Made by a program: the position numbers and the translations under genes
Part shown: piece after piece, positions 24,559-35,860 of the stretch
Layout: every line of letters begins with the position of its first letter
Position numbering within the stretch: position 1 is the stretch's first letter
Source: Pterois miles
Taxonomy: Eukaryota > Chordata > Actinopteri > Perciformes > Scorpaenidae
Length of the DNA: 64,000 bases
NCBI GenBank assembly: GCA_947000775.1
Contig: CAMQGK010000008.1
Location: 7,900,501 to 7,964,500 of the forward strand
Direction of reading: 5' to 3'
The notes under the pieces: generated by a model
What the model saw: only the letters and a program-made list of their open reading frames with translations
Told to the model about the DNA's origin: nothing
The model's database searches: none

Positions 24559-24775
24559 GGTTTCTGAAAGACTCAGACCGGCCCGTCTGGCACCAACAAC
24601 CACATTCAAAGTCACTTCAATCACCTTTCCTCCTCTTTCTGATGCTTCCTTTGAACTTCAGCAGATCGTCTTGATCATGTCTCCGTGCCTAAATGCACCG
24701 AGCTGCTTCCACTAGATTGGCTCATTACATATTTGCTTTAAAGAAGAGGTGTACCTAATATAGTGACTGGAGTAC
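24559..24775 (-). mobile_element. Tc1-like DNA transposon terminal relic
   Basis: Ends in GGTGTACCTAATATAGTGAC, close to the GGTGTACCTAATAAAGTGGC end of a widespread Tc1/mariner-type fish element. CCTAAATGCACCGAGCTGC and CAGCAGATCGTCTTGATCAT follow the same element. On the minus strand it encodes GARRAGLSLSET, matching the transposase helix-turn-helix start. Only one end survives, with substitutions. Confidence 0.75.
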
Positions 24776-25721
24776 ATATTGTCTGCAAAACCAAAACCCT
24801 ACAACAAATACATAAATATACAGTGTATATATACAGTACAGTGTATATTGCCATATGAAGATGAAAGATTATTTTAGTCATGATTCAATAATGGGGACTA
24901 AGCACCGGGTTGCATTTTTACAACATTGAAAAAATCCCTCCAAATCATGTCTATTATAAGTTCTCTAAACATCTTTACAATGAAGGGAAAAAGTACAATA
25001 AGTCAAGTACTTAGTTGGAAAATTAATCCATAAGAGAGCTGGGGGTTCAATCAGAAGAAATAGCTATGTTGTTTGAACCTGGTAAGCAGTAGGTCTGACA
25101 GTATTACTTTTTCCAGCCAAAACATTGCTATGATATAGTTTAGAGTCTAGGGTGTTGGGATAAGTAATGTCACATTCAGTCAGGAATAGGTATGTCTATA
25201 CACTTTCAAATAGATGTTGCACAGTTCCACGACTGTGGGCCTCAGAGGGTTCGTTTGGTTCGCTATGGTGACGCGTCCAAGTTTGTTTAGTTTTCAGGCA
25301 CTTTTGGGCTCCAAGTAAAACATGTAAGAGTTTCTCAGTCATAATGACTTGAATGTTAATGTGAACACTTTTAACCCTGATCCAACCAGCCTATTTAACA
25401 TACAAGGACTACCTACTGGTGTCCCCTACTGTAGGACCACGATGCATTGGTCTTTTTAAAAACACTAAATAAATACACAGAAAACAATGATATGAAATCA
25501 TTACGAACAAACTGATTGAAAATTTGCGACGATAGAATAAAGCACCTGTGAGATATGACAAAAATAATACTTCTGGGGTGTGTGGGGACCTCAGTCGGTA
25601 TGATGGAGATAGAAACTGGCAATTGTGATAACTCAAATACCCGTCATTCTACAGCAGGATGACATAAAGCTACACTGTGATAATTTCAGGTGAAAGCAAA
25701 TATAAAACTGTCAAGTCTTAC
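24776..25721. other. gene-free stretch
   Basis: Nothing recognised apart from AT-rich short palindromes near 24820-24850. Confidence 0.5.
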
Positions 25722-25861
25722 CTCTTCTCTCCTTCTAGCACGGAGCTTTTTTTCTTGCTTAACTTTTCTGCCTGTGCTCTTTTCATTTGAATTCTCCCCT
25801 CGATGGCCCCTCCAGCATGTGCACCGTTTGTTGATTTGCTTCTGCAGGTGAAGGAGTTGGG
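25722..25861 (-). other. orphan internal exon candidate, 140 bp
   Basis: On the minus strand a TTGTTGTTGTTTTCAG acceptor is followed by 140 bp without a stop in two frames, then the near-consensus donor AGAG|GTAAGACT. One frame reads HLQKQINKRCTCW and then a Lys/Arg/Glu-rich run. The other reads RIQMKRAQAEKLSKKK. I recognise neither. It lies 2.5 kb upstream of the tyrp1 ATG on the same strand, so it could be a 5' non-coding exon of tyrp1, an exon of a long non-coding RNA, or a chance pair of splice sites. Confidence 0.35.
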
Positions 25862-26374
25862 CTGAAAACAACAACAACAAAAACACACCCTTTGATTAGT
25901 TTAAATTAGCTGGTGATACCAGTGGCAAAATCTTGATTAATTTGGTCTGCTGCTACTATAACCTCAGGACATTTCTTTGTGAAAGGGAAAATGATTGGCT
26001 GCTGTTGTTGTTGACAAAGCCTTCAGCATTAACCCAGAGGAGTTAGAATCTAGGGCAAGATCAGCAAGGAAGGTTCTTTAAAAAACCTCCAAAGTCTTTA
26101 ACGCTTCCCATAATGCACTGCAAGCTTTATACTGGGTCACAGAGAGGACACTGGATAGTGTGAACAATGGTTGTTTGGGTGCAGTAATTGTTATAACATG
26201 TTTATCAGTTATCCTCAAGGGGGATCAACACCCACTAATTAGCAAACCAAAGCTTCACAAATTCACTCATCAAATGATGGTGATAGAGGAGAAAAACAAC
26301 AGTGCTTTCACTTCCAAGAGCAGGAATTAAAACATGTTCTCAACTCATCACACTGCGGCTTTTTCAGGCCCGCT

Positions 26375-26650
26375 CGGCGTCACTTTACGGTTGCAATAAC
26401 CATGTGCTTCACATTGTGAATTAAACAAAAACGCTTTAGGTTAAGGCAACAAAACCACTTAAGTTTAGGAAAAAAAACAACATGGTTGGGCGTAAAACTA
26501 TGTTTGTGAAGTGAAAATGTTACTTGGCAGGACAAGAATGAACAGCTGACTGTAACGTGAAAGTGAAATGTAAAACACGGGACACAAACAGCAGTCTCCT
26601 GGATGAAAGCCTTGTGTTGTTGGACCATCCACCTCCCCTCCCGCCCACCC
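26375..26650 (+). repeat. dispersed repeat family B, copy 2
   Basis: Contains AAGGCAACAAAACCACTTAA, ACACGGGACACAAACAGC and TGTGTTGTTGGACCATCC. It matches 7555-7860 in inverted form and the two ends of the 55.4-56.0 kb copy in direct form. Confidence 0.7.
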
Positions 26651-26884
26651 GCTGTGTCTGTTTTGGTCTTTAAACTACGCCAGTGCAGCACTTTGTGCAT
26701 TTACTGTTGCCACTAAAACAGCAGTTTAACAGCCCCATCAGCTGACAGTAAATATTAAATCCAAACTGGAAAATAAATAAAGTTACGCAAGTGCAGCACT
26801 ACTAAAATGTAGTACTTTAATTGAGAATATCCATTTTATTATTTTAGTAACACATAGCACATTGTTATAGATTAAACCAGTGGT

Positions 26885-27190
26885 CCCCTTGACTTGAAAG
26901 AAACATCTCCTGGATGCACTGGGACGCGTCATCAGTGATGTATCCTGAGCTCATTGGGTGTTTCGGGTCTCGCAACATCAGACACCCTCCCCCAGGTGAC
27001 CCAGCCGGGGTTGATCATGCCCCAACTTGCATCCCACTAGCAATCCACGGATCTGCCCTTTTGAGCCACAGCCACCTTGTGGCTTTCTCTGCGGCTTCAC
27101 TAGCGGATTTGATGGCCCTCTTCTTGGCCGCCCCTGTTGGCCGACCTTTTTTTCGGCCTGTGACCCCTTACAAAAAGTAATACCTGGTTG
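26885..27190 (-). mobile_element. LINE 3' end relic
   Basis: On the minus strand an open stretch reads RAIKSASEAAEKATRWLWLK, then RADPW. This resembles the C-terminus I associate with fish non-LTR retrotransposons of the restriction-like-endonuclease kind (Dong/R4/Rex6-like). A 3' UTR-like GC-rich tail follows to about 26885. Upstream coding sequence is missing, as expected of 5'-truncated LINE copies. The subfamily is not certain. Confidence 0.6.
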
Positions 27191-29265
27191 GGGCCCCTTG
27201 TCATGTTTCAAATGTCTGTGAGTTGTTAAACGTTTCACTAAAGACTGATTTTCCTTTACAGATGGTTTGATTTGAATGACTCTTCGAAGCCATAAAAGGT
27301 AAAAATATCATACTGTATTTCAGCAACAATAAAATATTAGAGAAAAGCTACCTCATTAATCATCTCACACCCTTCAGACTCATCTGGTGACCCTTTGCTC
27401 CAATGGGCCCCATAGGAAAAGTGTATATAAAGTAAAACCCGCTCCAGTAAAATGTTTCATATATACTGATGCATCAGTATTAACAACCGAATAATACAAT
27501 ACATATAAATATCAGTCACAGGGGCTGTTTTTCTGTGAAATTTGTGCTTTTACTTTTGATACATTTTGCTTATGAACACAGTTGTACTTTTGCTTAATGC
27601 AGGAGTATTTTTACATTGTATTGGTACTTTTAGTTAAGTAAAGGATACTCTTTCCCCCACTTATGAACAGAATATTCAGAACAACTTTTTGTCTTGGAAA
27701 GATGTGATGAACCTGATGCTGAACCTGATTAATAACTTTCTTGCAAATTTGAAAACCAAAACATTCATATTTAAATGTTGACCTCGGGCAGATAAAAAAC
27801 AACAATAGAGCAAGGGAAGTCTGTTTTCCAATGTGATCCTCTACACTGAAAGGCAAAGATTCTTAACCCAGTCACATGTGTTTCACGTTGGTTATCACTA
27901 TTCCTGCCTGCGTGTATCGTTTCATAATTGGGGCGTGACGGCGAGGATTACACAAAGCTAGTGCTAAGCTCATTCTCATGAAGTACATTTGAAAAATGCA
28001 GCCACATTCCTTATGTATGTGTAGCTCCCATGTCCCCCTTGAGAAGTAGAAGGAGACCTATTAACATGTCAAGGATGTTATGACCATTTAAATATAATTT
28101 GTCTGGAAACGCCACCTTCACTTCTTTTAAAACGTCAAGATGAATACTGTAATAGTTCTAATGATCAATTATTTTGACCTTAGAGTCTCACGTTGGTCCT
28201 AAATTAGTTTTCTATGATTTATCATCATCATCATCATCATCATAGACTTGTGGGTATTCAATAATTCAAAGTGCTATTGACCTGAAACTGCACTGCAGCG
28301 ATTTTACGGTCACGTTTAAGTAGAAGGGGAGCCATCTATTTACTGATTAAGTCTGTAAGAAGTTCACCATCTCTCTGCACACTTTAAGCTATAAATGTGT
28401 CAAATGAGTGTATATGAATATGATGTAGAGCTAATACAAACCTATTGATTACACTCACAAATACGGAGCTGTAAACTAATGACTGAAATTAGATTTAACA
28501 CCAAACTGCAACTATGTACAAAGATAAAACATTTGTCTGATTGTTTAGAAATATAGTGCGTTATTTCTGCCGTGGGCGCTACACGTGTACACATCCCCTC
28601 TGTTCGTCCCGTGACCACCCGTCAGCCGACCTCCCTTTCATCCCCACTCGGCCCCCGCTACCATACTGGGTGCATGTGTGTGAATAAACCTTGGGCAGGA
28701 TAGAGGATCATGTGAGAAGATGTGACTCGGGCTTAATGGTAATCCTTGCCTTTGGTAAAAATGGCACAGTGGGAGTCATTAGGAGGGAGCTATACGAGCG
28801 GTTCATATGACTGTCTGCCTCCGTCTCTCCCCTCCCGTCTCCCCTCTCCTCTTAGACAATGCCTGCAACTGCTTGTCGTTGCCTTTCACTTTCTCGCCAC
28901 ATGCCGTCTTCATGCCATTCATTTCACCTCAGCCCTTGCTTTTTCCCATGATCATTTGCTTCTCTGCAAATGACAGAAAAATAAAAATATATTTCATTTC
29001 ATCTGAAAGAATGTGTCCCATGTGAACACACTCTTTCAGCTTCAGGCATCTCTGATATAACAACAGTAGGAGGCACCAGATATTCTAGCAGCTCTATGAC
29101 GCTGATTTCTTTTAACCATGCCAGCAGTCATCCCCTATAACTGGTCATTTTCACACAAACATAGTTTTTTACTTCTACTTACTTCAACCCAAATCATGCT
29201 CTTTTCCTCACTCTAATCTAGTGTTTGCACCTAAACTAATATACTGGATATCAGATGATAAAACT
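27191..29265. other. gene-free stretch
   Basis: Contains a short ATC trinucleotide repeat at 28221-28242. About 28560-28930 is GC-richer and pyrimidine-rich and may be a regulatory block. No gene seen. Confidence 0.5.
28221..28242. repeat. ATC trinucleotide microsatellite
   Basis: About seven uninterrupted ATC units. Confidence 0.9.
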
Positions 29266-29806
29266 AGGGCTGTCAATCAATTAAAATATTTAACTGTATG
29301 ATTATCCATTTTTAATCGCAAATTAATACAGTTTTTATCTGTTCAAAATGTACCTTAAAGGGAGATTTGTCAAGTATTTCATATTCTTATCAACATGGGA
29401 GTGGGCAAATATGCTTGCTTTATGAAAATATACTGTATGTATATATTTTAGTCTTGGAAATCAATTAATAAAATTAAAACAATGACCTGCAAGGTACTGC
29501 ATTAGCATAAAGTGGGCATGTCTGTAAAGGAGAGACTCGTAGGTACCCACAGGACCTATTTTCATTTACATATCTTCAGGTCAGAGGTCAAGGGACCCCT
29601 TTGAAAATGGCTATGACATGCAAATTTAGAGTTTTATCTAGCGTCCTTCATGACAAGCTTTTATGACATGGTTTGTGCTGATGGGTGGATATATTTTTTT
29701 ATTGCCATATGATAGTATCTTCACCCTAGCTTTGAAAACTGAGCCCGCTACAACCTAAAAATCGCAAGTAGCATTCATGCGTTAAAGAATTTAACTTTGA
29801 CAACTG
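29266..29806 (+). mobile_element. family A non-autonomous DNA transposon-like element, copy 2
   Basis: Starts AGGGCTGTCAATCAATTAAA and ends near ACTTTGACAACTG. The interior has CTTATCAACATGGGAGTGGG, TAAAGTGGGCATGTCTGTAA and CAGAGGTCAAGGGACCCC, shared with copies 1 and 3. Confidence 0.8.
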
Positions 29807-30064
29807 TATATAAAATAGATGTGATTTGCATCAGCTGGAGGGGATTGATTAACCAGGTTTCCATTCAAATTTAGACCAAATGTTAACCAAATTTTCTGAA
29901 AAATGACAATGAGAGTTAATGTGCATTTCCATCTGTTACCGTAATAAAAATATTAGGAGTTGGGTTAAGTCTGTTTCCATTGAACTTACTGACACCCCTT
30001 CAGCTCCACCTCAGCCATGTATAATGTATGTATATATACATGTATATTTTTTCCAATATCTTAA

Positions 30065-30185
30065 AAGGAACAGTCTGTAACATTTAGGGGGTTATATTGG
30101 CAGGAATATTAATGCAGGATCAATATTAATGCAGGGGAATGTAGCCCAAAAATCAATTCAATTAATTTCTAGCATTTTATATCAT
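30065..30185 (+). repeat. dispersed repeat family D, partial copy
   Basis: GGAACAGTCTGTAACATTTA and GGGGGTTATATTGGCAG match the head of the copy at 48.3 kb. It includes a short duplication (ATTAATGCAGG twice, about 20 bp apart). Confidence 0.55.
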
Positions 30186-31925
30186 AGATGAACACTCCTA
30201 CTCAGATCTATCCATCTATAATTACTATGTTGTGCATGTAGAGGATAAGGCAGAGTTAAAAATGACTCTATTAGATTTTGAGACAGGTGAGACTGCTATT
30301 TGATACCATGTTCCAAATCATATAAATGTAATGACTTCATTAAGAAGAGATTATGAAAACCTTATCATGCTGAAAATACAGTATGACTCTTACAGAAAGT
30401 GCACTTCCTAATTGAGCCGGGAGTGAATGGAGGTCTATCCCGTGGGACCGTCTGCTGACGAAATGAAGCAGGCTCATGACCAAAGCTCTGGGGGGGTGTA
30501 GCGGTGGAGGAGTGTGTGTCAGTGTGGGGGGTATTTTGCTTTTCATTTCTTAAACTGCATGCATATCATAATTTGCATACACCAGCAGCTGTGACTGCAA
30601 AATGAAACTGTGGGAGCAAAACAATGAAGAATATGTATTTTGTTTTCCCTGCTTGGTATCTCAAATGAAATACCAAAACTAATTCAAAGACCAACAATGC
30701 AATATAAATGCACTACTGTGTTCACCCACAGTGACAACATCTCTCACATACATTTGCGGTGGTCACGACCAATATATTTGCGCTGAGAAGAAATCAATTT
30801 GGATCCTTGAATGAAGCAAAAAAAAAAAAAAAAAAAAAGAAAATCCATTAAGTTTCACAACATATCTGCTGCAGGAATAAAAATAAGCCAGGGGATAAGG
30901 GAATACATTTCTATTGCAAAAAGTTTTAAGCCTATGTGCTGGGAAAGACAACAGAGACTTTTCAACAATAAAACAATTAATTATCACAATGCGATAAGCA
31001 CATTAACAGTCACAAGCTTGAATTCCAACACAAATGAGCTGTCCTCAGGAGCACAGAGTGTTAGATGTGATAGAGAGCCACTAGTGTGACTACAATTTAT
31101 ACAACAGGTAGTGAATAAACAATGAGTAAAACCTGAAAACGCTTTTTTTTTTTTTTTTTACGAATCCAGCCTTCCACTTTGCTTTAAATGGAGCTCTACA
31201 CTGTAGGGTGTAATACAGTCTAAAAACCAGCAGAGGACAGTGACATCTAATGTAAAGATTTGTACTAGGACAAGCATCCAGGTTGTGTTTACAGCAGTTC
31301 TGGGTGGGGATCCATCCACTGTATACATGCTGCTCATTTTACATACAAAATTATAGTTTCTTCAGCTAATAAATAACATTTATCTTGAAGAATTTGACTC
31401 CTAAATGAAGGTTTTAGAGGTTTTCAAGACATTTCTTAACTCTTCAATCTTAAAAATGTTAATTTTGCAGGCAATATGACACAAGCAAAACATTACATTT
31501 ACGGTTTAAAAGCTCCAATATTCACATTATAAGCACCTACACCTTTACATGGGAACACTGGAAGTGTGCAAACTGGTTTTTGGTTGAAGATAAATATGTG
31601 GAAGGAAGAACAGGCAGAGGTGCGGTAAAAGTGCTTCCACCATGAGCTTGATCTGAACTTTTAGGAGCTGTGGTTCACACATCGGCTTTGCAGAAGCACA
31701 GAATAAGCATTTCATATGTGAGTCAGAGAGAACTTCATTTGTTCCGCCAGCCAACTTCTCAGAATGTAGTGCCAGCTCAAGGTAGACTGACATGCTGATG
31801 AATAGCAGGAGTTAGTCCCTCAAATGAAGGCCTCCGTGAATATCGGGATACTGTCTACTTAGCACATGCACCAGCATCCTAAATCTGCTGCTTTCCAATA
31901 CCAAAGCACTCCAGGTGATTTACAT
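30186..31925. other. gene-free stretch
   Basis: A poly-A tract (about 30819-30838) and a poly-T tract (about 31144-31159). No gene seen. Confidence 0.5.
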
Positions 31926-31929
31926 AGCA

Positions 31930-32480
31930 ATAATTTAAACAGCAGAGGTGCCGTGACCGGGCGCGGGCTATAAAATACGGAGATCTACCGCCCAGACTGC
32001 TGCTACCACTTGATTGCTTTTTAACAGTCATTAGTCTTACGGGAGCCTCTTGAAAGGGCATCATTTTTCGGTCAATCCTTCGCTCTACTTCACAGGTTTT
32101 TTTCCCTGATGTATGACAATGAGGGAGGATATTGACAGGTACTGTAAATGGGAGAGGTGAGAGTAATTCGGTGGGAGCTGGCTGTGTCACAGATCATCGC
32201 TGACAGCAGCGGTAATTAGTGAGGAACACTAGTCTTGCTCCGGGATGTAGCAGGGAAACAGCTGGGTTGGAAGGTTGTGCCAGCCTTGGCCAATTAAAAT
32301 GCTGCACAGAAGTAGACGATGACAGGAGAGGTTAAGATGGAGCCTGCTCATCATTATTGGAGAAACACAAACACTTTTAAATGAACCTGTGCTGGGGATT
32401 CGGGATTTTGTGATTATCTGCGGTCAAATGAGGCACTATCAATGGCAGTCTGGAGTCAAATTTGATGAATAAACAGCGAT
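31930..32480. promoter_or_regulatory. candidate conserved non-coding element
   Basis: Repeat-free, balanced composition, with TAAT-core sites (AGCGGTAATTAGTGAGG) and GGCCAATTAAAATGC. It looks like other vertebrate enhancers, but no alignment was possible. Confidence 0.25.
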
Positions 32481-33280
32481 GTAGTTTTCATTTTTCTCCT
32501 CCCCAAAATATCCTGCAGAGAATATTCTTTCATTGCTGAAAACTCAAACTAATTCAGGTCACACTATGTGCAGTTTTATACTGTGATATTATTATAAAGA
32601 TTAAAAAAAATTAAGAAAAAGAAAAAAAAAGTCAACAATTGCAGATACTTCCATAATGCTTCCATGACGGGTCACTGAATGAATTATAAGTTACAGCCTT
32701 TACAGTTGCCACACCTCAACCAATGTAAAGGACCTATGGAAGATTTTGGATGGATGTTAGAGAGCCATCATCAGAACATGTACATGGACCTATAGTTTGT
32801 TTGTTCTGGTCCAAATTGGTGGGTGTGTTGGTAAACGTGTTGCGTTCGCCTCTTGGTGCGGTTTCTTTTCACACAAACATTTCAAGCTAACTAAGATGCA
32901 AAAACCATGTGACAATTCTTACGTGACTCATTGGTTAAATGTGTTTGGGGCAGACGCAAGAAAATAAACATAGGAAGAGGGTCCTTTATGCCCAAATACT
33001 AAGAGGGCAACATACTTTGCTGTTAGTCCAGGTCAGACCTCGAGTTCTTCTCCAGCTATCAGCTAGCAAATTTGCTCATCATCATCCCAGTATGCAAAGC
33101 ATGTGTTAAAGTGAGCCATTTAGCTCAAACCTGCAGAGTGAACCTTTTAGTTGGGTCACATCGGGTCACGTTCTCACCACAAATGAACTACTCCAGAACT
33201 TGTGACCAGAAACTTCCTCTAAACAGTCTCTGTGTGGTTGTTTTAGTCAGCACCCGAGTACAATTTCTGTCTTCACATCA
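32481..33280. other. gene-free stretch
   Basis: No gene seen. 32800-33060 has repeat-like features of unknown family. Confidence 0.4.
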
Positions 33281-33905
33281 TAGACGGTATATAGGAAGTA
33301 GACGTATTCACTCTGATGTCACCCATTGGTTTGTGGACTATGGTTTTGAAGCCTCTAGTTTGGCGTTTTGGCCATTGCTATCCTAGTTTTTGGTTGTTGC
33401 CAATTTTTTTTTTTTTTTTTTTTTGGCACCAGAAGTGAGACGAGAGGGTGGAGCTAGGTACAACCAAACATTGACCTTTTTAACCAAAATGTTACAATTA
33501 ACTTTCATGAACTGAAGACACACTGTGAAAGCTGTAGGACAAAAACATGGACAATTCCCAGACAAAGCTGTTGTAATGACCCATCAATCACAACGTAGCC
33601 ACACACTAAAGCATACCCTACTTTATGGTCTATTTTTCTTTAAATTGGACCATAATTTACTAAATGAACATCATGCTACATGATAGCATTACAGGAGACT
33701 TGACATTAGCAATTGAGTCCATAAACTGGTGGTAATACTGTAAATCAAGTAAGAAGTAGGCTCATTTTCTCATAAACTTCTATATTATCAGACTTCTTTT
33801 TGCAACCAGAGGAGTCGCCCCCTGCTGGCTATTAGAATGCAAGTTTAAGGCACTTCCCCATCGGCTTCAGTTTCCAGAACCAGAGGTTGCCGCCTTCTTC
33901 AGATC
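33281..33905 (+). repeat. long dispersed teleost repeat (family E)
   Basis: Contains GATGTCACCCATTGGTTTGT, GAGGGTGGAGCTAGGTACAA, ATTAACTTTCATGAACTGAA and GAGGAGTCGCCCCCTGCTGG, landmarks I know together from an abundant percomorph interspersed repeat. A T homopolymer (about 33404-33424) interrupts it. Confidence 0.65.
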
Positions 33906-35490
33906 TGCCCAAACAAACTGTATAAAAGTAAGTAAAGTATAAAAATGAACCAGAGTTCGATTCAATTGGTATAAACATTTGAAATTGTCCTTGTGGGATG
34001 TGATTTTTATAGATAAATAAGTTTTTTGGCCAATCAAGTCAATGAAATACCTGACAAATGATGAAACATCAATGCAAAATTCTGTCCTGCAAATTCATTC
34101 TCAGTTACGTAATGGTACAATACAGCCAGAGGTATTAAAGGGATAAAAACTGGACCTTGGTATTATATTAGTAACATGCCCAACCATATTTTGCTGCTGA
34201 TTTCTTCCTTTTATTGAACATCAAATACTTTTTTCAACTCAATGAGAAAACAATGTATTGAGCTGCACAACACACTGCCATCACCTTGTTCCATCTGTCC
34301 TTCAAATCCTGGTCCAGCTGATACCCTCATTAGGTGTCACCTTATGTGTTGCTTCCTAAGACAGCTACCTAACGCCCACAGTCACCACGAACAAAGGGAC
34401 TGAAAGAAAGACACAGAAGATCAAAGGCCTTGGACAAGGCTTTGTCAAGTCCCAGATCTGGATTCTACTGCAGCTCTTTTCAACAGATGGCAATCTCTAT
34501 GTGCTGTTCTTTGAAAGAACAATTCAGATTTTCCAGGTTTGGTGCAATATTTCTTATAATGTACAGTAGTTGCTGTATATATGTGGAGTTATTGAGAAAG
34601 CAATTCACTTCACACTGTGGGCGGATGAAAGTCAGGCACTGATGTGGCAAGAGACTTACAGAGATGGAAACACGTTGCCTGTCAGGGTGAAGCATGCATG
34701 AACAATATAATAAATCTGAAATGAGCTCCTCACTCCTGGTGATTATAGTCATAGTTGAGGACTGTTCATCTCTATAAAAATGTCACATTCCTTTTGTGCC
34801 GTGTCATGTTTTGGGTGATAAAAGTTTGGTGACTGATGCCAACTTCTCACAAACTTGCTCAGAATAGATTGGCAGCATTGTTAATTTGTGCCCACAAGTA
34901 CGTGAGTAAGCTTCCTCTCATAGGTATGTGTTGGAGCTTTCCTGAAGGAAATTAATTCAGCAGAACGTCTTAATATAGACTTGCACTGATCTGTTGCTGC
35001 AACATGTCTTCGGTTTGGTGGAAACTTTGATAACAATCCAAACTCCAACCACAAAAGAAATGCAAAGCTTCCCTGCGTTAATGATATCACGGTGGTGTGG
35101 GCCACTTTCTATGAATACATAAGACTTGTTCCCGAAAATACTCTCACAGGTGATGCAGAACAGTCAGCCAAGAGTACTTCCTCATAAAACATAAGGTAAA
35201 CATATGCACAAACTTATAGAGCCGAGGCATGGCGAGGGCAAAACATTTGCACAAGCTTGCCATCGTATGCTAAATACTTGTAGAGTAGGGCATGGTAGTT
35301 TATTCTGATCTCAAAGGAAGCATTCAGCTTTACTCTCCCCTATTCTCACTACCCACTACCCAGGAAACAATCTCTGAATCATCCGACAAAATTCACACAG
35401 AAAGCAAAAATGTCTGCACCCCCAGTTGCACACCCCAAATCTGCCTTCCTGCACATTTCTTCTCTCTTCAATGCTCCCAGATGTGATGAT
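33906..35490. other. gene-free stretch
   Basis: Nothing recognised. Confidence 0.5.
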
Positions 35491-35860
35491 GTGCTAGCAA
35501 ACGCTGCTGCCACCGTCTCCCTGTACCTCACTCGGGTGGCGAGTCATTTATTAGCACTCCATTATGCCGTGTAGCCAAATGTATTTCATTTGTTATGCGT
35601 GCCGGGGTGACAAAGGTGGAAATGTTCTTGCTAATTTAATGCCTATTGAGAAAGAAAATTGGATCTACTTCAGGGAGCCGTGATGAGTGTCGTGATGCCC
35701 GAGCTGCCAATTTCTGCCCAAGATTAATTAAAATGAAACTTCCATGGGACCTGGGACGGTCGCCCGTCTCCTGTACATATTTCTTCATAATTGGAATCGC
35801 AGTCAAGTCTCTGGAGGAGGAAGGGGTTTCTGGGATGTTTCAGGGGATTTGCTGAGGTTT
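35491..35860. promoter_or_regulatory. candidate conserved non-coding element
   Basis: Repeat-free block with AAGATTAATTAAAATGAAAC, a cluster of homeodomain-type cores, in moderately GC-rich sequence. Appearance only. Confidence 0.25.
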
